A stretch of 64,000 bases of DNA from JACVRW01 sp963837445 (lineage in GTDB: Bacteria > Actinomycetota > Thermoleophilia > Solirubrobacterales > Thermoleophilaceae). How positions within the stretch are numbered: position 1 is the stretch's first letter; each line of letters opens with the position of its first letter. Shown here in pieces: positions 34,123 through 42,961 of this stretch. The position numbers were made by a program, and so were the translations under genes. The stretch lies in assembly GCA_963837445.1 (NCBI GenBank), contig CAWINK010000002.1, positions 434,001 to 498,000 of the forward strand, read 5' to 3'. Under the pieces are notes generated by a model, which was given only the letters and a program-made list of their open reading frames with translations, was not told where the DNA came from and made no database searches.

Positions 34123-37100
34123 CCAACCGGACCAGGAACCTCTCGATCCTCGGGATCGTGCTGCTGCTGCTGGCGGCGGCAGGCTTCGTGATCTCCACGA
34201 AGTCCACGCGCCTCGGCCTGGACCTGAAGGGCGGCACGGAGCTCGTCTACCAGGGCCAGCCGACGCCGCAGGTGCCCACGGTCACGCCGCAGGCGCTCGA
34301 CGACGCTCTCGAGACGATCCGCAAGCGCACCGACGCCCTCGGCGTCTCCGAGCCCGAGATCCAGCGCTCCGGCCGCGATCAGATCTCGATCGGCCTGCCG
34401 GACGTGCAGAACGCCCAGCGCGCCATCGACCAGGTGGGCTCGACCGCGCAGCTCCAGTTCTACGACTGGGAGCCGAACGTGCTCGGCGACCGCGGCACGG
34501 AGGCGCCGTACGCGGGCTCCAAGGCGCTCTTCGAGGCCGTGGAGGTGGCCTCGAAGCAGAAGCCGAAGGCCGAGCAGGAGGACGTGCCTCAGGGCTCCGA
34601 CGAGTCGCCGCAGGAGGCCGACGAGGACAACGATTCCACGAGCGACCAGTACTACCTGTTCGGACCGGACCGCCTCCCCATCGGGCCGGACAAGCAGCCG
34701 CTCCGCGAGGGTGACTACGACCCGTCCGCGAACTGCGAGGACCTCCTCTCGGACTACGACCCGCAGGACGGCCCGCCGAACAAGTACGCGAAGGGCACCG
34801 AGTGCTTGCCGGAGCTCGAGGAGCTCGGCCCCGCCGGTCCGCCGGACGGCTCGCGCGTCTTCAAGGTCCCGCAGGGCATCGTCGTGGTGGAGGCCGAGGA
34901 GGCGCCGAACCAGTCCGCGCGCGTCCACCGCTTCTTCGTGATCGAGGACGACTCCGAGCTCTCGGGCAAGGAGATCAGGAACCCCGAGCAGAACTTCGAC
35001 CCGAACACCCAGGCCCCGCTCGTGACGATGGAGTTCACGGACACGGGCCGCGAGGCCTTCGCGCGCGTCACGAAGCGCCTCGCCGACAGGGGCCGCGACT
35101 GCGAGACGCTCGCCGGGGTCTCGCCGGACTGCCCGAACGTGCCGCAGGGCTCGCCGCCCGAGGACTTCTTCCAGCGCTTCGCGATCACGCTCGACAACCA
35201 GATCGTCTCGCTGGCGACGATCGACTACCAGGACAACCCGGAGGGCATCGACGGCCGCACCGGCGCCTCGATCGAGAACATCGGAACCATCCAGCAGGCC
35301 CAGGACCTGGCCGAGAGCCTGCGGATCGGCGCCCTGCCGATCAACCTGAAGCTGATCTCGCAGACCCAGGTGTCGGCCACGCTCGGCCAGCAGGCGCTCG
35401 ACCAGGGCCTCACCGCCGCAGCCGCCGGCCTCGCGCTCACGATCCTGTTCCTGCTGCTCTTCTACCGGGTGCTCGGCCTGGTGGCGACGGTGGCGCTGCT
35501 CATCTACGCAGCGCTCCTGTTCGCGCTCGTGAAGGTGATCCCGATCACGCTCACGCTGCCGGGCATCGCGGGAATGGTGCTCACGCTGGCGGTGGCGGCC
35601 GACGCCAACATCGTCATGTACGAGCGAATAAAGGAGGAGGTGCGCGCGGGCAGGTCGGTCCCGGCCGCCATCTCCGCCGGCTACACCAAGGCGCTCAGGA
35701 CGATCATCGACGCAAACGTCGTGACGATCGGCGTGGCGTTCATCCTGTTCACGCTCGCCACGGCGGGCATCAAGGGGTTCGCCTTCACGCTGGGTGTCGG
35801 AACGCTCGTGTCGCTGTTCACCGCCGTGCTCGCCACCTCGGCGATCCTCGGCACGCTGGCGCGAACGCGGCTCCTGCGGCGGCCGAGCGCGCTGGGCGTC
35901 GCCACCAAGGAGACCAAGGGCTGGAAGTTCGACTTCATGGGGAACTCGCGCTGGTTCTTCTCGTTCTCCGGCGTGATCCTCGCGGCCGGCGCGATCGCGA
36001 TCGCCACGTTCGGGATCAACTTCGGCATCGACTTCGAGTCCGGCACGCGGATCACCGCGCCGCTCCAGCAGGCGGCGAGCGTCGACGAGGTGCGCTCCAC
36101 GCTCGAGCCGCTCGGCTACGGCGACGCCGAGGTCCAGGCGGTGGACGACCCGGAGCTCGGCGAGAACGTCGTGCAGATCGAGGTTGCGCAGCTCGAACCG
36201 GCCGAGGTGGACGAGGTGGAGGAGGCGCTCAACGAGGACTACCAGGTGCGTGGCGCGGACTTCTCGGCGACCTCGGTCGGGCCGACCTTCGGCGAGCAGA
36301 TCGCGCGCACGGCCGTGCTGGCCGTGATCGCGTCGCTGCTCCTGATCTCGCTCTACATCGGCTTCCGCTTCGAGTGGAAGTTCGCCGTGCCGGTCCTGAT
36401 CGCGCTCGCGCACGACCTTCTGATCACGGCCGGCACGTACGCGCTCTTCGAGCGGGAGGTCACGACCGCCACGGTCGCCGCCCTGCTCACGATCCTCGGT
36501 TACTCGCTCTACGACACGGTGATCGTGTTCGACCGAATACGCGAGAACGTGCCGCGCATGCCGCGCGCCACGTTCTCCCAGATCGCGAACCGCTCGATGT
36601 CCGAGGTGTTCACCCGGTCGCTCGCCACGAGCTTCGTGGTGCTGATGCCGGTGGGCTCGCTGCTCCTGTTCGGCGGCGAGACGCTGAAGGACTTCGCGTT
36701 CGCGCTGCTGGTGGGCGTGATCTCGGGTGCGTACTCGTCGATCTTCATCGCCACGCCGGTGCTGGTGGAGTGGAAGGAGCGCGAGCTGACCTACATGCGC
36801 AGGCGCCGCCTGATGCTCCAGGAGCACGGCGGCCTCATCCCGGCGTTCGCGACGGGCACGCTCGGCGAGCCGGCGGTGGCGGTGGCCCAGACGCCGCGCG
36901 CGCAGGAGCTCGCGGACGCGCAGAACGCGGCCGCTCAGGCCGGCGCGGCGCCGCCCGCCGAGCGCACCGAGCGCCAGGCACGCAGGCAGCGTCGCGCCGC
37001 CGCGACCTCGACCACGCGCGCGACGCCGACTCAGCGGCCCGCTCCGACACAGCAGCCGCCCGAGCCCGCCGCGGAGACCCCTGCATCTCCTGCCGCTCCC

Positions 37101-37199
37101 TCTGCGCCCACCGGGGACGGCGACGGTGCGCCGCCAAAGCCGAAGCCCAAGTCGAAGTCAAAGCGCCAGCAGAAGCGCAGAAAGCACGGGAGGCGCTAG
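34119..37199 (+). CDS. secDF: Fused protein-export protein SecDF
   Basis: 1026 residues. SecD half: first membrane segment at ~8-25, then the large outer domain with LDLKGGTELVY. It contains an unusually acidic insert (residues ~150-240, rich in Asp/Glu), and then the membrane block ending in LTLAVAADANIVMYERIKEEVRAG. SecF half from ~600 has GNSRWFFSFSGVILAAGA, NFGIDFESGTRI and the second block GYSLYDTVIVFDRIREN. The conserved Asp and Arg of both transmembrane relays are present. The last ~130 residues are a Gln/Ala/Pro/Lys-rich cytoplasmic tail. It uses proton motive force to finish Sec export. No yajC is seen upstream. Confidence 0.95.
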   Translation: MTNRTRNLSILGIVLLLLAAAGFVISTKSTRLGLDLKGGTELVYQGQPTPQVPTVTPQALDDALETIRKRTDALGVSEPEIQRSGRDQISIGLPDVQNAQRAIDQVGSTAQLQFYDWEPNVLGDRGTEAPYAGSKALFEAVEVASKQKPKAEQEDVPQGSDESPQEADEDNDSTSDQYYLFGPDRLPIGPDKQPLREGDYDPSANCEDLLSDYDPQDGPPNKYAKGTECLPELEELGPAGPPDGSRVFKVPQGIVVVEAEEAPNQSARVHRFFVIEDDSELSGKEIRNPEQNFDPNTQAPLVTMEFTDTGREAFARVTKRLADRGRDCETLAGVSPDCPNVPQGSPPEDFFQRFAITLDNQIVSLATIDYQDNPEGIDGRTGASIENIGTIQQAQDLAESLRIGALPINLKLISQTQVSATLGQQALDQGLTAAAAGLALTILFLLLFYRVLGLVATVALLIYAALLFALVKVIPITLTLPGIAGMVLTLAVAADANIVMYERIKEEVRAGRSVPAAISAGYTKALRTIIDANVVTIGVAFILFTLATAGIKGFAFTLGVGTLVSLFTAVLATSAILGTLARTRLLRRPSALGVATKETKGWKFDFMGNSRWFFSFSGVILAAGAIAIATFGINFGIDFESGTRITAPLQQAASVDEVRSTLEPLGYGDAEVQAVDDPELGENVVQIEVAQLEPAEVDEVEEALNEDYQVRGADFSATSVGPTFGEQIARTAVLAVIASLLLISLYIGFRFEWKFAVPVLIALAHDLLITAGTYALFEREVTTATVAALLTILGYSLYDTVIVFDRIRENVPRMPRATFSQIANRSMSEVFTRSLATSFVVLMPVGSLLLFGGETLKDFAFALLVGVISGAYSSIFIATPVLVEWKERELTYMRRRRLMLQEHGGLIPAFATGTLGEPAVAVAQTPRAQELADAQNAAAQAGAAPPAERTERQARRQRRAAATSTTRATPTQRPAPTQQPPEPAAETPASPAAPSAPTGDGDGAPPKPKPKSKSKRQQKRRKHGRR

Positions 37200-37202
37200 T
37201 CC

Positions 37203-37502
37203 ATGGCGATGGTGGTGTGGGTGATGATGGGGATCGCGGTCTGGCACTTCACCGTGTTCCTGCCGGACCGCTTCTACGGCGGAATCGTGGGCGCCTTCCT
37301 GGCGGCATTCGGGGCCGCAGTGGTCTTCGGCTTCCTCGCGAACGGGCTCACGGTGCCGGGCCAGAGCGACACCGACATCGTCCAGGCGGTGATCGCGATC
37401 CCGGGCGCGTTGATCGGCCTGGCGCTCTCGTACTGGTGGGGCTCGCGCATGGACCGCGAGCACGGCATCGATCACGGCCAGACCAGGGCCGGCGCGCACT
37501 AG
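37203..37502 (+). CDS. Small three-TM membrane protein
   Basis: 99 residues, starting 4 bases after the secDF stop. Three hydrophobic segments (VVWVMMGIAVWHFTVFL, GGIVGAFLAAFGAAVVFGFLA, AVIAIPGALIGLALSYWWG) give a layout like the GlsB/transglycosylase-associated group, but I do not see its full signature. Function unknown; position suggests cotranscription with secDF. Confidence 0.6.
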   Translation: MAMVVWVMMGIAVWHFTVFLPDRFYGGIVGAFLAAFGAAVVFGFLANGLTVPGQSDTDIVQAVIAIPGALIGLALSYWWGSRMDREHGIDHGQTRAGAH

Positions 37503-37519
37503 CCGCAGGACGGTCCGCG

Positions 37520-38326
37520 TTACTCGAGGCGTGTCCAGTAAACGCTGGTTCGCATGGGCACCACGACACGACCCGCTTCCATCGGTGCGCCTGGTAGCTG
37601 GAGGAGGCCTGAGACTTCGTCGAGGAGGTCCCGTCGGTCGGCCGGGCTAAGCCGAGCGACGTAGCTGCGGGAGGCGAGATTCGCGAGGAACGCCTCAGGC
37701 GATGTCCGCCGGGTGTTGTCGAAGGTCGCGGAGCCCAGCCGCCCGAACCGCCGCTCGCCATCGAAGGCTTCGCGCCATAGCCCCGATCCGTGCCGGCGCA
37801 TCACCGACAGGTCCGCGCGGCTGCGTTCCAGCAGGTCGTCGAGAAGGCCAAACCACGCGCCCTCGCGACGCTCCCATGGGGTGGTGTTCCAGAGAAGGGC
37901 GACGCCGCCGCCCGGCTTCAGCACCCGCGCCATTTCGTCGAGGGCTCGACGCCCGTCGAACCAGTGGAAGGCCTGGGCGACGAAAATCGCATCGGCGCTC
38001 CCATCGGCTAGGGGCATGCGTTCCGCGCTTCCTTGGAGCGATCGTGCCGCCGGCGCCTCGCGAGCGAGCTGCTGGGTCATCGCGGCCAGCGGCTCAATCG
38101 CGATCACCTCGTCGAAGCACCCAGTCAGGTCGCGGGTCAACTTGCCGGTGCCTGCTGCGAGGTCGACGACCACGCTTCGCCGCTCCAGATGAAGCTCGCG
38201 CATGAGCGAGTGGATCGCTTCCAGCGGGTAGCCCGGACGCCCGCGCTCGTATTCCTGCGCCGCGTTCTTGAAAGCTGTCGCGAACTGGTCGTCTTTCACT
38301 TGCAGTGGGCTTTCCGTCCGCTCCAC
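37520..38326 (-). CDS. Class I SAM-dependent methyltransferase
   Basis: 268 residues. Motif I is VVDLAAGTGKLTRDL, with VIAIEPLAAM as the acidic loop. SAERMPLADGSADAIFVAQAFHWFD is the Methyltransf_11 signature with the FHWFD typical of small-molecule methylases, and then RVLKPGGGVALLWN. The opening DQFATAFKNAAQEYERGRPGYP also matches this family. Substrate unknown. Divergent from recJ, the two starts being 17 bases apart. Confidence 0.85.
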   Translation of the reverse strand: MERTESPLQVKDDQFATAFKNAAQEYERGRPGYPLEAIHSLMRELHLERRSVVVDLAAGTGKLTRDLTGCFDEVIAIEPLAAMTQQLAREAPAARSLQGSAERMPLADGSADAIFVAQAFHWFDGRRALDEMARVLKPGGGVALLWNTTPWERREGAWFGLLDDLLERSRADLSVMRRHGSGLWREAFDGERRFGRLGSATFDNTRRTSPEAFLANLASRSYVARLSPADRRDLLDEVSGLLQLPGAPMEAGRVVVPMRTSVYWTRLE

Positions 38327-38343
38327 AGCGCAGTATCGATGAG

Positions 38344-40803
38344 ATGCAGTCGAAGCCGTCGCGCTGGAGGAGCGATCCCTACGAGGTCGCCACTGGACGG
38401 CGGCTTGCCTCGGAGCTGGGCGTATCGCCGGTCGTGGGCTCGATCCTGGCGCGGCGCGGCTTCGGCGATGTCGACGAGGCGCGGCGCTTCCTCGCGGCCG
38501 AGGAGTCTCACGACCCGGCCACCCTGCCCGGCGTTCCGGCCGCCTGTGAGCTGATCCTCCGCCATGTCGAGCGCGGCTCCGTGATCGCCGTGTTCGGGGA
38601 CTACGACGTGGACGGCGTCTGCTCCACCGCGATGCTGGTGCGGACGCTTCGCGCGCTCGGGGCCGATCCGGTCTGGGAGCTGCCGAGCCGCTTCGACGAG
38701 GGCTACGGCCTGTCCGGGCCGGCGATCGAGCGGCTGGCCGGTCGCGGGGTGGAGCTGCTCGTCACGGTCGACTGCGGCATCACGGCCGTGGAGCAGGTGG
38801 CGGCGGCTCGCGCGGCCGGTATCGACGTGGTCATCACCGATCACCACCGCCCCGGCCACGCGCTGCCCGACTGCACCGTCGTGCACCCGGCGCTCGGGCA
38901 CTACGGCTGCCCGGAGCTGTGCGCGTCGGGCGTCGTGCTGAAGCTGAGCGAGGCACTGTTCGCCGCCGCGGGGCGCCACGGCGCCGAGGCGGCAGAGGAC
39001 ATCGACCTGGCGGCACTCGCCACGGTCTGCGACCTCATGCCGCTGCGCGGCGAGAACCGTCGCATCGTGCGCGAGGGGCTCGTGGCGCTGGGGCGCACCC
39101 GTAGGCCCGGCCTGCGCGCCCTGATGGAGATCGCCGGCGTGGCGCCCGCCGAGCTGTCCGAGCATTCGCTCGGCTTCCGGCTCGGGCCGCGCATCAACGC
39201 CGCCGGGCGCATGCAGCGCGCCGATGCCGCGCTCGAGCTGCTCCTCACCGACGACGAGGCTCGCGCAGGCGAGGTGGCGCGCGAGCTCGACCTCCTGAAC
39301 CGCGACCGCCAGGAGGCGGAGACCCGCATCCTGTTCGCCGCCGAGGCGGCCTGCGCGCCGCAGGCGCACGAGGGAGCGATCGTGGTGGCTGGGGAGGGCT
39401 GGCACCCGGGAGTCGTGGGGATCGTGGCCTCCCGGCTCGTGGAGCGCTGGCGCCGGCCGTGCGTGGTGATCGCGCTCGACGGCCAGGGTGGCGGGCGCGG
39501 CTCGGGCCGCAGCATCTCCGCCTATGACCTCCATGCTGGCCTCGGCGCCTGCTCGCAGCACCTCACGCGCTTCGGCGGGCACAGGATGGCGGCGGGGGTG
39601 GAGCTTGACGCGGCCGCCGTGGAGCCGTTCCGGCGCGCCCTGGCGGCTCACGCTGCTGCGGCGCTGTCCCCGGATGACCTCATCCCGGTGGAGCGTGTGG
39701 ACGCCGTGGTGGCCGGCGGCGACCTCGGCCTCGACCTCGCCGACGAGCTGGAGCTGCTCCGCCCGTTCGGCATGGGGAACCCGCAGCCGACCCTGCTCGT
39801 CCCCGCGGCCCGGTTCGACCGCGTGACCGGCATGGGGGAGGACAAGGAGCACTCGCGCTTCACGCTCGTGGCCGCCGGCGGGGCGAAGTCTCGCGGCGTG
39901 GCCTTCGGCTCGCCGCCGAAGGCGCTGGCCCCTGCGGCCGACCGAGCCCACGACATCGCCCTTCGCCTCGAGCGGAACCGCTGGAACGGAATGGTGGAGC
40001 CGCGCGTGCTCCTGCGCGCGCTATGCCCGACGGAGCCCGGCGAGTTGCTCGTGCTCGGCGAGGATGCGCCGTTCTGGCACGAGCTCGGCGAACTGCTGGC
40101 CGCACCGGAGTCGCCGCTCGTGGCCGGGGCACCCGCCGCGCCGGGCGCCGGCATCGTCGAGGACCGCCGCGGCGAGGGCTTCGCGGGCGTTGCCGGTGAC
40201 CTCTTCTCCAGCGGCGAGAGCGTGCTGGTGGCGGTGGCGGACGTGCCGCGCCGCCGCACGGGCCTCGAGGCCGTGGTGGCGGGCCTCTCCGATGGCCCGA
40301 TGCCCGTCACCTCCTGGGGCGCGCTCGCCGCACATCCCGAGCTTGCCGATGGCTTCGACCACCTTGTGGCGCTCGACCCCCCGCCGGGCGGCGTGGCCGA
40401 TCCCCTGCTCGGGAGTGCCAGTCGCGCGCATCTCGCCTGGGGGCCGGCCGAGGCGGAGTTCGCGCTCACGGCGTGGCGTGCCGAGCTCGACCTGCGCCCA
40501 CAGCTCATGGAGATCTACCGCGCCCTGCGCGAGCTGGCGCCCGGCGCTGACGCAGCCGACCTCGAGAGCGCCCTGCGCGGCGCGCGGCCGCTATCCCCGC
40601 AACGCGCGCGCCTGCGCCCGCCTCGCGCGCGTCCTCGCCGAGCTCAGCCTGATCGAGCTCGACCCGGCTGCACGGACCTGCCGGGTCCTGGACGCGGTTC
40701 GAAGCGAGTTGGAGCGCTCACCGACCTACCGGGCCAGCCGCGAGGAGCTGGCGGCAATCGAACGCGCCCTGGTGTCCGTACGCCAGGCTGCCTAGCGGCT
40801 TAG
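38344..40803 (+). CDS. recJ: Single-stranded-DNA exonuclease RecJ, C-terminal end frameshifted
   Basis: DHH-type exonuclease from ATG 38344. The DHH motifs are FGDYDVDGVCSTAML, then VDCGITAV, ITDHHRPGH, and the DHHA1 block HPGVVGIVASRLVERW with GGGRGSGRS. The next domain (NPQPTLLVPA, RFTLVAAGG) is the OB fold. The C-terminus goes wrong after about residue 748: the written frame gives Arg/Pro-rich junk ending at 40803, while the neighbouring frame continues sensibly (ARACARLARVLAELSLIEL, SPTYRASREELAAIERAL) to a stop at 40795. An indel in the GC run 40571-40590 would restore it. RecJ works in recombination and mismatch repair. Confidence 0.88.
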   Translation: MQSKPSRWRSDPYEVATGRRLASELGVSPVVGSILARRGFGDVDEARRFLAAEESHDPATLPGVPAACELILRHVERGSVIAVFGDYDVDGVCSTAMLVRTLRALGADPVWELPSRFDEGYGLSGPAIERLAGRGVELLVTVDCGITAVEQVAAARAAGIDVVITDHHRPGHALPDCTVVHPALGHYGCPELCASGVVLKLSEALFAAAGRHGAEAAEDIDLAALATVCDLMPLRGENRRIVREGLVALGRTRRPGLRALMEIAGVAPAELSEHSLGFRLGPRINAAGRMQRADAALELLLTDDEARAGEVARELDLLNRDRQEAETRILFAAEAACAPQAHEGAIVVAGEGWHPGVVGIVASRLVERWRRPCVVIALDGQGGGRGSGRSISAYDLHAGLGACSQHLTRFGGHRMAAGVELDAAAVEPFRRALAAHAAAALSPDDLIPVERVDAVVAGGDLGLDLADELELLRPFGMGNPQPTLLVPAARFDRVTGMGEDKEHSRFTLVAAGGAKSRGVAFGSPPKALAPAADRAHDIALRLERNRWNGMVEPRVLLRALCPTEPGELLVLGEDAPFWHELGELLAAPESPLVAGAPAAPGAGIVEDRRGEGFAGVAGDLFSSGESVLVAVADVPRRRTGLEAVVAGLSDGPMPVTSWGALAAHPELADGFDHLVALDPPPGGVADPLLGSASRAHLAWGPAEAEFALTAWRAELDLRPQLMEIYRALRELAPGADAADLESALRGARPLSPQRARLRPPRARPRRAQPDRARPGCTDLPGPGRGSKRVGALTDLPGQPRGAGGNRTRPGVRTPGCLAA

Positions 40804-41423
40804 CGGCACTTGGGGTCGACGTAGAAGTCGTCGACGAACCAGGTGCCGAGGCCGAGCGAGCGCACCCGGAACTGGACCGGAGTGTGGTTGCCCGGAAGCA
40901 GCGGGAGCAGGTTGGCGATCATGAGCAGCTTCGGGCTCGGCTTCCACTCCCCAGAGGGCAGCAGGACACCGAACGGGACAGCCGCCTTCAACCCAAGCGA
41001 TGTCTCGACGATGACCTCGACCGTGAGCGTGGAGAGCAGTGCGCGGTTGCCCTTCGCGAAGAAGCGCACCGTCGGGTGCTCGAGGCCCACGCAGACGACC
41101 GGGGAGGTGGCGGTGGCGCCAGGCGGCAGCTTCACCGACTTGGAGTCACCCGCGCCTCCAATCTTGAAGGGCTCGTTCTCCGTAACCACAGAGGCCTTGC
41201 CGCCGAGCTGCCACTGCGGCTCGCCGGCCTCGAAGCCGCCTCCGGGCGCACGCCAGTAGTCGGTCTGGTCGCCCCACTGCGCAAAGGCCTTGGTGGTGGC
41301 CTTCGGGGAGCAATCAGGGGCCGATGCCACGAGCAGGCCCGCATTCGCTGCCGGCGCGCCCACGGCGAATGCGAGGGTCGCGACTGCGGCGGCGAGAAGA
41401 GTGCGGGGAAGTCGGCTGTTCAT
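40800..41423 (-). CDS. Secreted protein of unknown function
   Basis: 207 residues from ATG 41423, which begins a clear signal (NSRLPRTLLAAAVATLAFAVGAPAANAG). The mature part is beta-rich, with one Cys near the start (SAPDCSPK) and one at the very end (VDPKCR) that may pair. Segments such as WQLGGKASVVTENEPFKIGG and VRFFAKGNRALLSTLTVEV suggest a jelly-roll or carbohydrate-binding-like fold, typical of actinobacterial exported proteins. No enzyme motif is seen. The stop overlaps the extended recJ frame on the other strand. Confidence 0.7.
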   Translation of the reverse strand: MNSRLPRTLLAAAVATLAFAVGAPAANAGLLVASAPDCSPKATTKAFAQWGDQTDYWRAPGGGFEAGEPQWQLGGKASVVTENEPFKIGGAGDSKSVKLPPGATATSPVVCVGLEHPTVRFFAKGNRALLSTLTVEVIVETSLGLKAAVPFGVLLPSGEWKPSPKLLMIANLLPLLPGNHTPVQFRVRSLGLGTWFVDDFYVDPKCR

Positions 41424-41457
41424 GCACTCACCATCGGGTAAAAAGACCCGCTTCGCT

Positions 41458-41511
41458 ACGGACATACGTCCATTTGGGGGGGCAACGTCCGTCCATCGAA
41501 CAAACGTCCGT
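41458..41511. promoter_or_regulatory. Array of ACGTCC elements between a secreted-protein gene and the HD-GYP gene
   Basis: ACGTCC occurs at 41466, 41485 and 41504, exactly 19 bp apart; the last two are ACGTCCGT. An inverted copy, ACGGAC, sits at 41458-41463, giving GGAC-4 bp-GTCC with the first direct copy. The regular spacing looks like an operator for a DNA-binding protein that contacts adjacent sites. A G run (41476-41482) separates the first two. Confidence 0.5.
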
Positions 41512-41549
41512 AATGACCGCGGGCCGACTGGCCGATAGGGCGAGGAGGC

Positions 41550-42926
41550 ATGCGGATTTTCGACGACCTCCGATCGGGGCTCACCCCTGCCGTTGAAGAG
41601 CTCCATGAGGGCTTCGACCGAACCTCCTCCGAGCGCCTGAGCGGACGCGAGCTGGTCGTCGAGGCCGCAAGTGCCGCTGCGTTCATGGCGGTGGCCGTTG
41701 CGATGGCCGTGTTCATCCCGTCGGAGCGCTCCTTCGACCCACTACTCGCCGTCGCGCTGCTCGCCACCTACGCGCTGATGGCACAGATCCGATTTCCGAT
41801 CGGCTACGGCTTCACGGTCCCCACGCAGCTCGTGTTCGTGCCGATGCTCTTCCTCCTGCCGGTGGGCACTGTGCCGCTGGTGGTGGCGATGGCGATGGTG
41901 CTCCGCGACGCGCCCGAGTACGTGCGCGGGGAGCGCCACCCGAGCCGCGTGCTGCTGGCAGTCGGCGACGCCTGGCACTCGGTCGGCCCGGTCGCCGTGC
42001 TCGCCGCCGCGGGCATCGCCGCGGTCGAGCTTGGCGACTGGCCGATCCTGGTCGCCGCCCTCATTGCTCAGATCGTCATGGACGACGTCGTTTCGACCCT
42101 GCGCGAATGGGGCGGACTCGGCATCTCGCCCAGGCTCCAGCCCTCGCTGCTCGGCTGGGTCACGCTCGTGGACGTGCTGCTGTCCCCGATTGCCCTGCTT
42201 ACCGCGATCGCGGCGGCCGAAGCGCCCTTCACCGTCCTGCTCGTGCTCCCGCTCGCGGGCCTGCTGTGGGTCTTCTCGCTCGAGCGCGGCGCGCGCGTGC
42301 GCCAGGCGATCGAGCTCAGCCGCGCGTACCGCGGCACGACGCTCCTCCTGAGCGACGTGCTCGAGGCCGACGACGAGTACACCGGCTTCCACAGCCGCAG
42401 CGTGGTCTCGCTGTCCGTGGCGGTGGCGGACGCCATGGGGCTGAACTCAGCCGATCGCCGCAACGTCGAATTCGGCGCCCTTCTTCACGACGTAGGCAAG
42501 ATCGCCGTGCCCAAGGAGATCATCAACAAGCCCGGGCCGCTCACCGACCACGAGTGGCACGTGATCAAGATGCACACGATCGAGGGGCAGCGGATGCTCG
42601 ACCAGGTCGGCGGTCTCTTGAGCCGCGTCGGCCGCGTCGTGCGCTCCTCACACGAGAAGTGGGACGGCACGGGCTACCCCGACGGCCTTGTGGGCGATCA
42701 GATCCCGGTCGGCTCGGCGATCGTCTGCTGCTGCGACGCATTCAACGCCATGACCACCGACCGCTCCTACCGCGACGCCATGACTCTCGACGAGGCCATC
42801 GCGGAGCTCGAGGCGAACTCCGGCACCCAGTTCAGCCCGGCCGTCGTCGACGCCCTGCTGAGGGTCCTCCGCGAGGACCCACTCACCCTTGGCGCCCGCG
42901 GCCCGCGCGCCGTCGCGGCTGCCTGA
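41550..42926 (+). CDS. Membrane HD-GYP cyclic-di-GMP phosphodiesterase
   Basis: 458 residues. The N-terminal ~230 residues hold six or more membrane segments (MAVAVAMAVFIPS, LLAVALLATYALMA, FVPMLFLLPVGTVPLVVAMAM, VGPVAVLAAAGIAAV, WPILVAALIAQIVM, VDVLLSPIALLTAIAAAEAP). The HD-GYP domain has YTGFHSRSVVSLSV, the HD pair in LLHDVGKIAVP and the GYP motif in SHEKWDGTGYPDGL. It degrades c-di-GMP and pairs logically with the GGDEF cyclase at 29332-30381. The upstream region carries the ACGTCC array. Confidence 0.9.
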   Translation: MRIFDDLRSGLTPAVEELHEGFDRTSSERLSGRELVVEAASAAAFMAVAVAMAVFIPSERSFDPLLAVALLATYALMAQIRFPIGYGFTVPTQLVFVPMLFLLPVGTVPLVVAMAMVLRDAPEYVRGERHPSRVLLAVGDAWHSVGPVAVLAAAGIAAVELGDWPILVAALIAQIVMDDVVSTLREWGGLGISPRLQPSLLGWVTLVDVLLSPIALLTAIAAAEAPFTVLLVLPLAGLLWVFSLERGARVRQAIELSRAYRGTTLLLSDVLEADDEYTGFHSRSVVSLSVAVADAMGLNSADRRNVEFGALLHDVGKIAVPKEIINKPGPLTDHEWHVIKMHTIEGQRMLDQVGGLLSRVGRVVRSSHEKWDGTGYPDGLVGDQIPVGSAIVCCCDAFNAMTTDRSYRDAMTLDEAIAELEANSGTQFSPAVVDALLRVLREDPLTLGARGPRAVAAA

Positions 42927-42948
42927 GCGGAAGCGGCGGGGTCCGCTC

Positions 42949-42954
42949 TAAACT
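42949..42954 (+). promoter_or_regulatory. -10 box for rel
   Basis: TAAACT, 7 bases before ATG 42962. Confidence 0.5.
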
Positions 42955-42961
42955 CGTCCCT

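Noticed and set aside
33810..36827. About 1000-residue minus-strand frame across secDF
   Set aside because: Low-complexity Arg/His/Glu sequence that mirrors SecDF codon use; no fold or start signal.
34802..37597. Plus-strand frame of 931 residues overlapping secDF
   Set aside because: Gly/Arg/Ala/Pro repeats in the wrong frame; the secDF frame has full homology.
41424..41549. c-di-GMP riboswitch before the HD-GYP gene
   Set aside because: The GEMM core (CACGCACAGGGCAAACC-like) is absent; only the ACGTCC array and a short CGGGT/ACCCG hairpin are seen.
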